From contig JAJFKU010000014.1 in assembly GCA_021773035.1 (NCBI GenBank), positions 1-43,672 of the forward strand: 43,672 nucleotides of DNA, given 5' to 3'. Positions 28,795 through 37,580 of this stretch are shown piece after piece; position 1 is the stretch's first letter, and every line of letters begins with the position of its first letter. Both the position numbers and the translations under genes were made by a program. This DNA comes from Woeseiaceae bacterium (lineage in GTDB: Bacteria; Pseudomonadota; Gammaproteobacteria; Steroidobacterales; Woeseiaceae). The notes beneath the pieces are model-generated. The model had not been told where the DNA came from. It was given only the letters and a program-made list of their open reading frames with translations, and did not search any database.

Positions 28795-29788
28795 TTACAC
28801 TCAAGGCGGCATCCAGCCGCTGAAAATCCTCGTCTGCTGACGGTAAACCAATGCGTATCGCGTGCGGATTGTCTTTAAAGCGACGCGTGTATACACCTTG
28901 CTCCGCCAGCACGCGCCAGGTTGCTTCAGCGTCGGCGAGTCGCAGATAGCGATACAGCGATGTTCCGCCATCGATACTCAGTTCATGCGTGCTCAGAACG
29001 GCGTCAAGGCGCTCACACGCAGTCTCCAGTCGACGACGCATGTCGATCTGCCATCGCAGATCGGAATAGGCCTGCGTGGCGATTTCGAGCGTGGGTCCTG
29101 CGACTGGCCAGACTCCGAGGCGTTCGCGCATAGCGTGCAGAATGCTCTGTGGAGCAATCAATGCGCCAAGCCGGATGCCGGCAAGCCCGAAGAATTTGCC
29201 GAATGAGCGCAGCACGATCAGGCCGGGTTTTCCGCCGCTGCTTGCCATCGATAGTTTTGGGTCCAGGTCGGCGTAAGCCTCGTCAACGATTAACCATCCG
29301 CCGCGTTCGGCGAGGCGCTGGCATGCATCGCTCAGGCAGTCCTTCGACCAGGTTCGACCGTCGGGGTTATTCGGATTGCACACGACGAGAATGTCCGCGC
29401 GACCGGAGTCGGTGAGCGCATCGTGCGACTCGGTTACCTTCGCAGTGGAACGGCCCCAGGATTTCGCGTGATCACCGTAGGTCGGTGTGCTTATGCAGAC
29501 GTGTCTTGCCGGGATGATATCTGGCAACAGCCGGATCAATAGTTCACTGCCCGGTGCCAGCAGCAAGGACTCGGCTGGAGCATCGATGGCGGTGGACATC
29601 GCCTGCAGGCAGTCATCAAACTGTGTCGCGGTTGGCAGGTGTTTTGCCGCTTTCTCAGAGCTCCCGGCGTAGGGGTAGGACCAGGGGTTGATGCCGGTGG
29701 AAAGGTCCAGCCACGGCGTCGGGGCTTTAGGAAAGCGTTGTTTCATCAGGTCCAGGGCGCCGCCGTGCAGCAGGATATCTGCTGTCAT
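28784..29788 (-). CDS. cobD: L-threonine-O-3-phosphate decarboxylase
   Basis: A PLP enzyme of the aminotransferase class I/II fold that makes (R)-1-amino-2-propanol phosphate for the corrinoid side chain. The name is cobD in Salmonella and cobC in Pseudomonas denitrificans. The 334-residue protein has HGGALD at the N-terminus, LDLSTGINPW, CNPNNPDGRTW, DEAYADLDP and the PLP lysine in RSFGKFFGLAGIRLGAL. It overlaps cbiB by four bases, and the two act in consecutive steps. It is the last gene of the riboswitch-led operon and converges with cobU. Confidence 0.93.
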   Translation of the reverse strand: MTADILLHGGALDLMKQRFPKAPTPWLDLSTGINPWSYPYAGSSEKAAKHLPTATQFDDCLQAMSTAIDAPAESLLLAPGSELLIRLLPDIIPARHVCISTPTYGDHAKSWGRSTAKVTESHDALTDSGRADILVVCNPNNPDGRTWSKDCLSDACQRLAERGGWLIVDEAYADLDPKLSMASSGGKPGLIVLRSFGKFFGLAGIRLGALIAPQSILHAMRERLGVWPVAGPTLEIATQAYSDLRWQIDMRRRLETACERLDAVLSTHELSIDGGTSLYRYLRLADAEATWRVLAEQGVYTRRFKDNPHAIRIGLPSADEDFQRLDAALSVISP

Positions 29789-30735
29789 GACCAGGCCAGT
29801 AGCGCAGCGATCAGTGCAAGCACGGCCGCGAGAATGATCATCGCGATAACGTACAGGCGAAGGCCGTCTCTGATGCTTTCTGCGGTCGGATCCGGGGCGT
29901 TGCCGTTAATCCAGGGCTCGTTGCTTACCCCGCGCCCGTAGTGTCGGGGACCGGAAAGTCGCACACCGATCGATCCGGCCATCGCGCTTTCCGGCCATCC
30001 CGCATTCGGTGAGCGATGCAGCCCTGCATCCCGATAAACAGTGCGTATCGCGCGCCGACTGCCGCTTGCAAGTATGAACAGTGCCGCCGTAATTCTTGCC
30101 GGCAACAGATTGACAAGGTCGTCGGTTCTCGCGCTTGCCCAACCGAATGCTTCGTATCTCGGACTACGGTGTCCGAGCATCGAATCCAGCGTATTGATTG
30201 CCTTGTAGGCGGTGATACCTGGCAGCCCGAGTAGCGCACCCCAAAACAGCGGAGCAACGATTCCATCCGAGGTATTCTCCGCCAGGCTTTCGAGACTCGC
30301 CCTGGCAATGCCGTTGCTGTCCAGCCTTGACGCATCCCGGCCAACGATATGACCGATGGCATCGCGGGCCTGTTCCGTGGCACCGTCTTCGAGCGGTCTG
30401 GCAACGGCAGCAACGTGCGCGTACAGGCTTCGGCTGGCGAGCATTGTAGAAGCGATAGCTGCCTCGACGGCATAGCCCCAGGTGTTATTCGGGAGACCCT
30501 CTGAGATCAGCGTTGCGACGGCTATCGCAGCGGTCACGACGAAGAACAGCGTCATCGCGCCCAGCAGACGGCGGTTGCGATGGCTGCGGTGTTCCGAGTT
30601 TAGCCGCGTTTCCAGAAAAGCGATCAGTGCCCCGATCCAGACGACCGGGTGTCGGATTCGGCGATACAGCCACAGTGGCCAGCTGAAAGTTGCTTCAACC
30701 GTGAGGCCTATAAGCATGAGCAGCGGCGCTGTCAT
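29785..30735 (-). CDS. cbiB: Adenosylcobinamide-phosphate synthase
   Basis: An inner-membrane enzyme that attaches aminopropanol phosphate to adenosylcobyric acid. The 316-residue protein has several hydrophobic helices, and the soluble loop motifs RPLEDGATEQARDAIGHIVGRD, SLAENTSDGIVAPLFWGALLG, AYKAINTLDSMLGHRSPRY and FGWASARTDDLVNLLPARI, all diagnostic. Four-base overlaps with cobQ before it and cobD after it suggest strict coupling of the three genes acting on cobyric acid. Confidence 0.95.
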   Translation of the reverse strand: MTAPLLMLIGLTVEATFSWPLWLYRRIRHPVVWIGALIAFLETRLNSEHRSHRNRRLLGAMTLFFVVTAAIAVATLISEGLPNNTWGYAVEAAIASTMLASRSLYAHVAAVARPLEDGATEQARDAIGHIVGRDASRLDSNGIARASLESLAENTSDGIVAPLFWGALLGLPGITAYKAINTLDSMLGHRSPRYEAFGWASARTDDLVNLLPARITAALFILASGSRRAIRTVYRDAGLHRSPNAGWPESAMAGSIGVRLSGPRHYGRGVSNEPWINGNAPDPTAESIRDGLRLYVIAMIILAAVLALIAALLAWS

Positions 30736-32216
30736 GCGTTAATCGATGCCAGGTCGGGCTCCCGTGCGGTGGCGAAGAGTTTTTCGATATCGAGGGCCGC
30801 CTGTAACCCATCGGCGAGTTCGTCAAGTGCGTCTTCGACCGCGGCAGAGTACTTAAGCTCGGACTCCGTGTGTCCGATGCGGGTCAGAAATGCGGCGCGA
30901 AAACTGTCCTCCGTCATCAAGCCATGCACGTAACTGCCTTCGACCAGGCCATCGGAACTCCGCGCTCCTTCCGGCGAGTCGCCGATCTTCAGCATTGGTC
31001 GCCGGCTGTCGGGGCCAACGGTGTTACCGATGTGGATTTCGTAGCCGGAAACCGGTGTATCTGTCTGCACACAGTGGCCGCTGACCCTGCGTACGGTTTT
31101 TTCGTCGCTCATCGTCGTTATGACATCCAGCAGACCGAGTCCGGCTGCGCTGCCTGCGTATCCATCTGCACCGGATGCATCGATGATTTCCTTGCCAAGC
31201 ATCTGATAGCCACCGCAGATACCGAGAACGCGGCCGCCAGCGCGCGCATGTGCAACGATATCGTGGTGCCAGCCCTGTTCGCGCACGAAGCGGAGATCAC
31301 CGAGCGTCGATTTGGTGCCGAACAGGATGATCAGGTCGGCGTTGCGCGGCAAGGGCCTGCCGGGCGGTATGAACTCGAAGTCGACATTCGCCTCCATGCG
31401 CAGCGGATCTGCGTCATCGAAGTTCGACATTCTCGACAGCATTGGCGCAACAATGCGTAGCGGGCGATCGCAACTCGCGCGTTGCTGCATTACGGACACC
31501 GCATCTTCGGCTGGCAACCGCGCTGTCGCCGATAGCCAGGGTATGACGCCAAAACAGGGCCAACCGGTCTGCTCTTCGATTGCGATGACACCGTCATCGA
31601 ACAAGGCCGGGTCGCCACGAAACTTGTTAATGGCAAAGCCGCGAATCATTTTCGCATCCTCAGCGTCAATGACGACCTGCGTGCCAACGACGCTGGCGAT
31701 GACGCCGCCACGTTCGATATCCGCCAGCAGACAAACGGGGACGCCGGCTTTTCTTGCGAATCCCATGTTGGCGATATCGCGCCTGCGAAGATTGGTTTCG
31801 GCCGGACTACCGGCACCTTCGACGATAACGAGATCGTGGTTCGAAACGAGTCGGCCGAAACTCTCGAGTACGGGGGGCATTAGCGTGTCGCGGGTATCGA
31901 TAAACTCAGAGGCCTCCAGCGCCGAACGCGCGCGGCCGTGAACAACGACTTGTGCGACACGATCCGTTTCGGGTTTCAGCAGCACGGGATTGTGATCGAC
32001 ATGCGGTTCGACCCCGGCTGCGAGCGCCTGCAGGGCCTGTGCGCGTCCGATCTCGCCCCCGGTTTCGCAGGCTGCAGCGTTGTTCGACATGTTCTGCGGC
32101 TTGAATGGCGCGACCCTGATGTCCCGCCGACGGGCGATTCGGCAGAGGCCTGCGACCAGAACTGATTTTCCTACATCCGACCCGGTTCCCTGGATCATCA
32201 GTGTTCGAGCCGTCAC
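30732..32216 (-). CDS. cobQ: Adenosylcobyric acid synthase (glutamine-hydrolysing)
   Basis: Amidates four side chains of adenosylcobyrinic acid a,c-diamide to give adenosylcobyric acid; also called CbiP. The 494-residue protein has a DTBS-like ATP site (MIQGTGSDVGKSVLVAGLCR), VVEGAGSPAE, and a triad-type glutamine amidotransferase domain with nucleophile Cys in VLGICGGYQMLG and a late His in YVHGL. It starts at GTG, overlapping the btuD stop as GTGA. Its presence means the operon handles an intermediate earlier than cobinamide, unlike pure cobinamide salvage sets. Confidence 0.96.
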   Translation of the reverse strand: MTARTLMIQGTGSDVGKSVLVAGLCRIARRRDIRVAPFKPQNMSNNAAACETGGEIGRAQALQALAAGVEPHVDHNPVLLKPETDRVAQVVVHGRARSALEASEFIDTRDTLMPPVLESFGRLVSNHDLVIVEGAGSPAETNLRRRDIANMGFARKAGVPVCLLADIERGGVIASVVGTQVVIDAEDAKMIRGFAINKFRGDPALFDDGVIAIEEQTGWPCFGVIPWLSATARLPAEDAVSVMQQRASCDRPLRIVAPMLSRMSNFDDADPLRMEANVDFEFIPPGRPLPRNADLIILFGTKSTLGDLRFVREQGWHHDIVAHARAGGRVLGICGGYQMLGKEIIDASGADGYAGSAAGLGLLDVITTMSDEKTVRRVSGHCVQTDTPVSGYEIHIGNTVGPDSRRPMLKIGDSPEGARSSDGLVEGSYVHGLMTEDSFRAAFLTRIGHTESELKYSAAVEDALDELADGLQAALDIEKLFATAREPDLASINA

Positions 32217-32986
32217 GACGCCCCTTCGATGCGTACGTCAAATCCGTTTTCGTCGCGCTCGACGTGAGCGTGAACTCCATAAACATCGCGCATGAGTTGA
32301 CGGTTTAGCGTGTCCTCCGGGCTTCCCTCAGCCACGATCTTTCCGCCGTTCATCCAGACCAGCCGGTCCGCGAAACGGGCGGCCAGTGCGACTTCGTGCA
32401 AAACGACCAGTGCACCGCCACCGGCTTCAACGAACTGACGGATGAGCTCAGCAATTCTCAACTGATGGCGTGGATCGAGCGCAGCGACCGGTTCGTCCGC
32501 AACCAGCAACGGTGCCTGAGCGGCGATCGCTCTCGCAAAATGTACGCGCGCGAGTTCGCCACCGGATAGCGTGTCGGCGCCGCGATCGGCGAGTGCGGCG
32601 AGGTCGCATGACGTAATGGCGTTATCGACGGCGGCGGCATCGTCGGGACTCAGCCGACCAAGCGCAGCGCCGTGAGAAAACCGGCCCAGGGACACGATGT
32701 CGCGCACTCTGTTTGGCCAGGCCAGCGGTCGGCGTTGCGGCAGGTAAGACACTTTCCTGGCGCGCTCATGCGCTGCGAGTCCGCGACATTCCGAACCGTC
32801 GAGTTGCGCCGTTCCGCGCGCGATCTTGGTCAGCCCCAGCATGGCACGTAACAATGTGGTTTTACCGGCGCCGTTGGGGCCGAGAATGGCGACCAGTTCG
32901 CCCGGTGCCAACGTCAGCGACGCATCATCGACCAGGGTGATGCCATCGGCAATGACAGAGAGTTTGTTCGCAGCAAGCTTAGTCAT
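32213..32986 (-). CDS. btuD: Vitamin B12 ABC transporter ATP-binding protein
   Basis: The ATPase of a BtuCDF-type importer. The 257-residue protein has Walker A LGPNGAGKTT (35-44), the Q-loop in YLPQRRPLAWP, the signature LSGGELARVHFARA, Walker B LLVADEPVAALDP and the switch His in VVLHEVALAARFAD. It is of the FecE/BtuD class also used for haem and siderophores. Assignment to B12 rests on its place between btuC and cobQ in a riboswitch-led operon. It overlaps btuC by eight bases. Confidence 0.92.
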   Translation of the reverse strand: MTKLAANKLSVIADGITLVDDASLTLAPGELVAILGPNGAGKTTLLRAMLGLTKIARGTAQLDGSECRGLAAHERARKVSYLPQRRPLAWPNRVRDIVSLGRFSHGAALGRLSPDDAAAVDNAITSCDLAALADRGADTLSGGELARVHFARAIAAQAPLLVADEPVAALDPRHQLRIAELIRQFVEAGGGALVVLHEVALAARFADRLVWMNGGKIVAEGSPEDTLNRQLMRDVYGVHAHVERDENGFDVRIEGAS

Positions 32987-33968
32987 ACGTCGTTCGTCTC
33001 TGCATCGCTATCCAGATGAATGCAGGTGCTCCGATCAATGCCGCGACCACGCCCAGTTTGAGTTCAGTAGTCGTTGGCAACAGGCGAACGCCGATATCGG
33101 CGACTACCAGGATCAGCCCGGCGAGCAGGGCGCTTGGCAGCAGGCTGCGTGCCGGATCGTAATTTACAAACGGTCTTACGATGTGCGGCGCCACAATGCC
33201 AACAAACCCGATTGCACCCGCGAGTGCGACCGATGCGCCTGTCGCGAGTCCTGCACCGAGGACTACGGCGATTCGTTGCCGCCGCAGGTTGAGACCGACA
33301 CCGCTTGCCGCTTCTTCTCCCAGGGTCAAAGCCGACAGACCACGGCGCGTGTAAAACAGTATTGCGAGCCCGGCGGCTACAAACGGCATCGCTATCTTTA
33401 GATCCTCGAAACTTCGATTGGCGACCGATCCCAACAACCAGTTAATCATGTCAGACAGCGAGAACGGGTTCGGTGCGAGATTCAGCAACAGCGACATCGC
33501 GGCAGCGGAAAAACTGGAAAGACCGACGCCGATCAGTATCAGGGTGACGACAGACTGAATGCGCATCGCTGCGCTTGCCAGCAATGCGGTTGCCGCCAGC
33601 GCGCCGAGAATCGCGTATATCGGCAGCAGGTACGCCGAACTCTCGGCAAAACCGTAATACAGTGCGAAAGTTGCGAACAAGGACGCTGTCGCGGTAACTC
33701 CGAGGACACCCGGTTCAGCCAGCGGATTTCTTAGCAGACCCTGCAGAGCGGCGCCGCTGGCACCGAGCGCTGCACCGACGACGAAGGCCGCCAGCGCACG
33801 CGGCAGGCGAATCTGCCAGACAACGATGGAGTCGCCCGGCGACGACTGGCCAAACAGTGCCGCGACGACGCGCGAAAATTCCATCGGTGTTGAGCCAAGC
33901 AGGCATGCTGCCAGTACCGCCACAACGGCAGCAATACTCAGAGTAATGACGAGCGTACGCGGTGTCAT
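32979..33968 (-). CDS. btuC: Vitamin B12 ABC transporter permease (FecCD family)
   Basis: The membrane channel of the importer. The 329-residue protein has about nine to ten hydrophobic helices. It shows WQIRLPRALAAFVVGAALGASGAALQGLLRNPLAEPGVLGV-type family sequence, seen here as RLPRALAAFVVGAALG then GLLRNPLAEP. The cytosolic coupling loop and VGFVGIVAPH segment near 250 (GAIGFVGIVAPHIVR) are typical of FecCD permeases. It overlaps btuF by four bases and btuD by eight. The substrate is inferred from the operon. Confidence 0.93.
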   Translation of the reverse strand: MTPRTLVITLSIAAVVAVLAACLLGSTPMEFSRVVAALFGQSSPGDSIVVWQIRLPRALAAFVVGAALGASGAALQGLLRNPLAEPGVLGVTATASLFATFALYYGFAESSAYLLPIYAILGALAATALLASAAMRIQSVVTLILIGVGLSSFSAAAMSLLLNLAPNPFSLSDMINWLLGSVANRSFEDLKIAMPFVAAGLAILFYTRRGLSALTLGEEAASGVGLNLRRQRIAVVLGAGLATGASVALAGAIGFVGIVAPHIVRPFVNYDPARSLLPSALLAGLILVVADIGVRLLPTTTELKLGVVAALIGAPAFIWIAMQRRTTYD

Positions 33969-34771
33969 TCAGGAATATCCGCGAGGGCTTCTATAGCATC
34001 GACCAGGAACCAGCCGCCGCAGGCTGTCCATGCGCCTCGCAGCATTACCGTCGGTTGCTCCAGCATTTGCCGTTTTGCGACCGGGTGGCGCATGGCGCTC
34101 CACTGTGCGGGATGGTTTGTATCGGCATCGAAGAAGGCGGCCGCGATGAGATCGGGTTGTTCGTAAGCCAGACGTTCGAGTGGCAACGAGCGCCACCCCG
34201 GGCTTTGCTGGAAATTGCCGAGGCGGGCAGCGAGCAGCATCTCATGGATCACCGTACCCGGCCCGCTTGTGACACCGGTGGGGGTCATGTACAGGGCTTT
34301 ACGACCGTTGCCATCCGCCAACGAAGCAAGCCGTTCATCCATGTTTGCAACGATCTTGGCGCCGCGTTCGGGAACGCCAAGGCCGTTGGCAACGAACAGG
34401 ATCATCTCGCGGATTTCCTGCAGATTATTGGCGTAGGGTAGCTGCAGAACCTCGACTCCGGCGCGCTCAAAAAAGACGGACACATGCGGACCGCCGCCGT
34501 AGGAGCGGACGACGAGATCCGGTTTGATAGTGAGGACGTCCTCGGCGATCGGTCTGACGGTCGCGATACCGTCTGCATGAGCGCGCATATACGAAAAGTC
34601 CTTGCCGGCATCGGGTGACAGCGCAAGGATGCGTGATCGCGGCAACATTTTCAGGAGGTACTGATCGGCACAGAAGTCCAGGCTGACGACTCGCTCCGGC
34701 GGTTCTTCGGCCATAGCCATGCCGGTCGCGGCGATTGCGAACAGCGTGACGATGGCGGTGTGGCGAGTCAT
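33965..34771 (-). CDS. btuF: Periplasmic B12-binding protein
   Basis: The 268-residue solute-binding protein begins with a signal peptide (about 1-21, ending AMA). The mature part opens with RVVSLDFCADQYLLKMLPR, followed by TIKPDLVVRSYGGGPHV and LPYANNLQEIREMI, the helical-backbone pattern of the class that binds B12, haem and siderophores. It should pick up corrinoid from BtuB and hand it to BtuC. It starts eight bases after the btuB stop and overlaps btuC by four. Corrinoid as ligand is inferred from context. Confidence 0.88.
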   Translation of the reverse strand: MTRHTAIVTLFAIAATGMAMAEEPPERVVSLDFCADQYLLKMLPRSRILALSPDAGKDFSYMRAHADGIATVRPIAEDVLTIKPDLVVRSYGGGPHVSVFFERAGVEVLQLPYANNLQEIREMILFVANGLGVPERGAKIVANMDERLASLADGNGRKALYMTPTGVTSGPGTVIHEMLLAARLGNFQQSPGWRSLPLERLAYEQPDLIAAAFFDADTNHPAQWSAMRHPVAKRQMLEQPTVMLRGAWTACGGWFLVDAIEALADIPE

Positions 34772-34779
34772 TGCGACGT

Positions 34780-36609
34780 TTAGAAGCTCAGCCGGGCGCC
34801 GACGTAGCCCGATAGTCCGGGCGCACCGTAGCCGATGATCTGCTGATAGTGGTCGTCGAACAGGTTCTCGACGCGAGCGTATAGTTCCACGGTATCGGTC
34901 AGCGCGTAGCGGCCGGACAGGTCAACCCGGACCCACTCTGCTACAACGCCATTACGATCCTGCTCTTCTCCGTTGTATCGGATCATCAGCGTGCCCGACA
35001 GCTTTGCTTCCGGATTGAACGACAGCGCAACGTCGCCGGAGTGCTTCGGCACGCGAGTAAGGGTTTCGCCATCGCCGTCTTCGGCGTCGATGAAGGCGTA
35101 GTTCATTGATGCTTCCAGCCATTCCGTTATGTAGTAGCTGGAGTCAAGTTCGAAGCCACTGGAAGACGCCCTCGCGATATTCTCATAACCCCCGGAAGCA
35201 TACGTAATCAGGTTCGTCGTATCCTGATCGAAATAGGTCAGCCCGACCTGGCCCTTGGCATCCGCGCTTCGATAAGTGATACCAATGTCGAAGGCATCGG
35301 AGGACTCCGCTTTCAGATCGGTGTTCGGGGCCGTCGCGCCACAGCAGAAGAAGGTGGTTTGAAACAGGGTTGGTGCTTTGAATCCTTCGCCCCAACTAGC
35401 CCTGAGCGTTAGCTGGTCGCTGGGATTGTAAGCAAGTGTAAGACGCCCGGTTGTTTCGGCACCGAAACGTTCATGATCGTCGCGACGCACGCCCGCCGTC
35501 ACAGTGAGCGACTCGAGAGCTTGCAACTCGTAAAGCGCAAACAGACCGTCGATCGAAGTGTCCTCACCGTTCGACTCGCTGTCTTCACGCTCGACGCCAA
35601 AGGCCAGGCGCTGCTCGTCGTTGATCGACAGGACACCCTGGTAGCGGTATGTCAGTCGGTCGCCTTCGCTGGCAAAAGTCGGTGCACCGGCATTGAAGTT
35701 AGCCCTGTCGATATCGGCAAAACCGAGTAGAAACTGGTTATCGAGTTTGCCGCCAAACAGCGGCAATTGCAGTGTCAGGTTGCTCGAAAGTTCCTCTGTT
35801 GCACTGAGTTCGTCGCCGTCGCCAACGTTACCCTGGGCGCCGAAGATAAAACTGTCGAACTCGGATTCCGCATCGGTCCAAAGGACTTTGGCCTGCAGAC
35901 GGGCGTCTCCGATGTTCACGCCGCCATTGGCGCTGACAGTCGTGGCTTCGTAGGAGTCGTCTTCGGTGTTGCCGTTGATTTCGTCGGCTTTCGAAATACC
36001 ATCCGTTGAGTGCCTGCTAACGGCGAGGCGAAAATCGAAGCGTTCGTCAGCACCGCTGATCGATGCGCCACCGCGTTGCGTTCCGTAAGAACCCGCCTGT
36101 GCGAAGGCATTGCCGCCGAGGCCGGTCGCGGGCCGTTTAGTGATGATGTTGATGACGCCGCCGATCGCGTCGCTTCCCCATAACGTAGACTGCGGTCCCT
36201 TCAGAACCTCGATACGCTCGATGTTCGCCGGGTCGAGACGTGCAAAATTGAATCCACCACCGGGCGAAGTCGGGTCGTTGGCGACCACTCCGTCAATAAT
36301 GACGAGTGTCTGCTCGCTGGTCGCGCCGCGAATACGTACTGAAGCGGAGCCACCGTAGGCGCCGTTCTGATTGATCGTGACACCGGGTGCCATGGCGACG
36401 GCGTCCAGAACGTAGTCGACACCCGTGGCTTTAATATCGTCGGCGGTGATGATCGTGATGCTGGAACCGACCTCGGTTTCGGCCTGATCCAGCCGCACGC
36501 CATAGACCGTAAGATTATCGGCGATTAGATCCTCTGAGCTTTCATCGGCGGCAGACAGGCCCGCGCCCGACAGCAGAACGAGGCAGCTGACAGCAATTTG
36601 CTTCTTCAT
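34780..36609 (-). CDS. btuB: TonB-dependent outer-membrane cobalamin receptor
   Basis: From ATG 36609 the protein is 609 residues with a signal peptide (about 1-20). A TonB-box-like NLTVYGVR is followed by the plug domain (VDYVLDAVAMAPGVTINQNG, VRIRGATSEQTLVIIDG, RIEVLKGPQSTLWGSDAIGG and INIITKRP), then a beta-barrel ending in the aromatic VGARLSF, as needed for barrel assembly. An AGGGA ribosome site precedes this ATG. An upstream in-frame start at 36672 would lie in the leader. The gene is first after the cobalamin riboswitch, which supports B12 as ligand. A CC pair in the barrel (TTFFCCGA) is unusual. Confidence 0.95.
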   Translation of the reverse strand: MKKQIAVSCLVLLSGAGLSAADESSEDLIADNLTVYGVRLDQAETEVGSSITIITADDIKATGVDYVLDAVAMAPGVTINQNGAYGGSASVRIRGATSEQTLVIIDGVVANDPTSPGGGFNFARLDPANIERIEVLKGPQSTLWGSDAIGGVINIITKRPATGLGGNAFAQAGSYGTQRGGASISGADERFDFRLAVSRHSTDGISKADEINGNTEDDSYEATTVSANGGVNIGDARLQAKVLWTDAESEFDSFIFGAQGNVGDGDELSATEELSSNLTLQLPLFGGKLDNQFLLGFADIDRANFNAGAPTFASEGDRLTYRYQGVLSINDEQRLAFGVEREDSESNGEDTSIDGLFALYELQALESLTVTAGVRRDDHERFGAETTGRLTLAYNPSDQLTLRASWGEGFKAPTLFQTTFFCCGATAPNTDLKAESSDAFDIGITYRSADAKGQVGLTYFDQDTTNLITYASGGYENIARASSSGFELDSSYYITEWLEASMNYAFIDAEDGDGETLTRVPKHSGDVALSFNPEAKLSGTLMIRYNGEEQDRNGVVAEWVRVDLSGRYALTDTVELYARVENLFDDHYQQIIGYGAPGLSGYVGARLSF

Positions 36610-36626
36610 CGTTGTATTTCCCTGGT

Positions 36627-36647
36627 GCCCGGGCGTCGACGACGGGC
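36627..36647 (-). promoter_or_regulatory. Leader hairpin just upstream of the btuB ribosome site
   Basis: On the minus strand the outer arms GCCCG and CGGGC can pair, with a self-complementary CGTCGACG inside. The structure ends about three bases before the AGGGA ribosome site of btuB. It could be part of the riboswitch expression platform acting on translation; that is inference. No run of T follows it, so it is not an obvious terminator. Confidence 0.35.
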
Positions 36648-36764
36648 TTTTGATACGACTTTGCGGCTTCACTGAGCATGCAGTGCGACGAGCCGACTAC
36701 ATGTCGTTTCACGGGAAAGTGTGATTCCGGCCCTGCAGGTTAACCCGACCCTGGACGAACGACG

Positions 36765-36924
36765 CGATGGCAGGTTTCCTGGCTTGTTGATCGTCAATCC
36801 TTACCGCCTTCCCAGGATCGTCGATCCTAGTGGCTAGCTGGCAAGCATCTCCCAACTTACAGTTGCGGGTACAACTCCGGATTTTCACCGGATTCCCTCT
36901 TAGCTCCAAGTTTCGGAGCACCAT
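36765..36924 (-). promoter_or_regulatory. Cobalamin riboswitch
   Basis: Read on the minus strand, the leader has the conserved cobalamin aptamer blocks in order: GGTGCTCCGAAACTTGGAGC, then AGAGGGAATCCGGTGAAAAT, CCGCAACTGTAA, and near the 3' side the B12 box AAGCCAGGAAACCTGCC (about 36785-36769). Adenosylcobalamin binding should switch off btuB and probably the whole downstream operon. About 155 bases separate the B12 box from the btuB ATG, with hairpin potential near the ribosome site. The boundaries are approximate. Confidence 0.95.
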
Positions 36925-36934
36925 CTGGGTGGGG

Positions 36935-36963
36935 AAATTAGAGCACCGCCTGTGCCTTGTCAA
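36935..36963 (-). promoter_or_regulatory. Sigma70 promoter of the btuB operon
   Basis: On the minus strand a perfect TTGACA (36963-36958) is followed after exactly 17 bases by TAATTT (36940-36935). The expected start lies about seven bases on, a few bases before the first conserved riboswitch block, and the promoter sits in the gap after the cobO stop. The -10 is only a partial match, but the position fits well. Confidence 0.7.
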
Positions 36964-36977
36964 TCGACGACAGCCGC

Positions 36978-37580
36978 CTAGAAGTCAATTCCGCGCTGCG
37001 CCTTGATGCCAGACTTGAACGGGTGTTTGATCTCACGCATTTCGCTGACAAGGTCCGCATAGTCGATGAGCTCGGGTTTGGCGTCACGGCCGGTTAACAC
37101 GACGCTGGTACGCTCGGCTCTGGCGTCGAGGCCGTTAATCACCTCGTGCACGTCGAGGTAGTCGTACCTCAACGCTATGTTGATCTCGTCGAGAACAACG
37201 AGGTCGTATTCGCCGCCGCGTATCATTTCCTTGGCTTTCGCGAACGCTGCGACGGCAGCCTTGGTGTCCTGCTCCTTGTCCTGTGTGTCCCAGGTAAAGC
37301 CGTCGCCCATTGTATGCCAGGTGATCGGCTCCGGCAGTTTTTGGAAAAACTGCCGTTCCCCGGTAATCCATTTGCCTTTTATGAACTGTACAACGCCGAC
37401 AGTTTTCCCCCAGCCCAGTGCGCGTGCTATGACGCCGAATGCCGAACTGGACTTACCCTTGCCGTCCCCGGTGTGAACCAGTACCAGCGCACGCTCGGGA
37501 TCGACGGTCTCCCGAACCTTCGCACGGTGTTTTGCCTGCTGCTTTTGCATGGCCTGCTTATGATCTTCTGCGTCAGTCAT
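36978..37580 (-). CDS. cobO: Cob(I)alamin adenosyltransferase (CobO/BtuR type)
   Basis: Transfers the adenosyl group of ATP to reduced corrinoid, producing the coenzyme form. The 200-residue protein has a Lys/Gln-rich N-terminal helix, the P-loop HTGDGKGKSSSAFG (about 36-49), then VVQFIKGKWITGER, GDGFTWDTQD, VLDEINIALRYDYLD, VVLTGRDA and the end SGIKAQRGIDF, all hallmarks of the CobA/CobO/BtuR family. It overlaps the phosphatase gene by eight bases. Its stop is 15 bases before the btuB promoter. Confidence 0.96.
   Translation of the reverse strand: MTDAEDHKQAMQKQQAKHRAKVRETVDPERALVLVHTGDGKGKSSSAFGVIARALGWGKTVGVVQFIKGKWITGERQFFQKLPEPITWHTMGDGFTWDTQDKEQDTKAAVAAFAKAKEMIRGGEYDLVVLDEINIALRYDYLDVHEVINGLDARAERTSVVLTGRDAKPELIDYADLVSEMREIKHPFKSGIKAQRGIDF

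Noticed and set aside
36709..36963. 84-codon frame on the minus strand upstream of btuB
   Set aside because: It is the cobalamin riboswitch read as protein.
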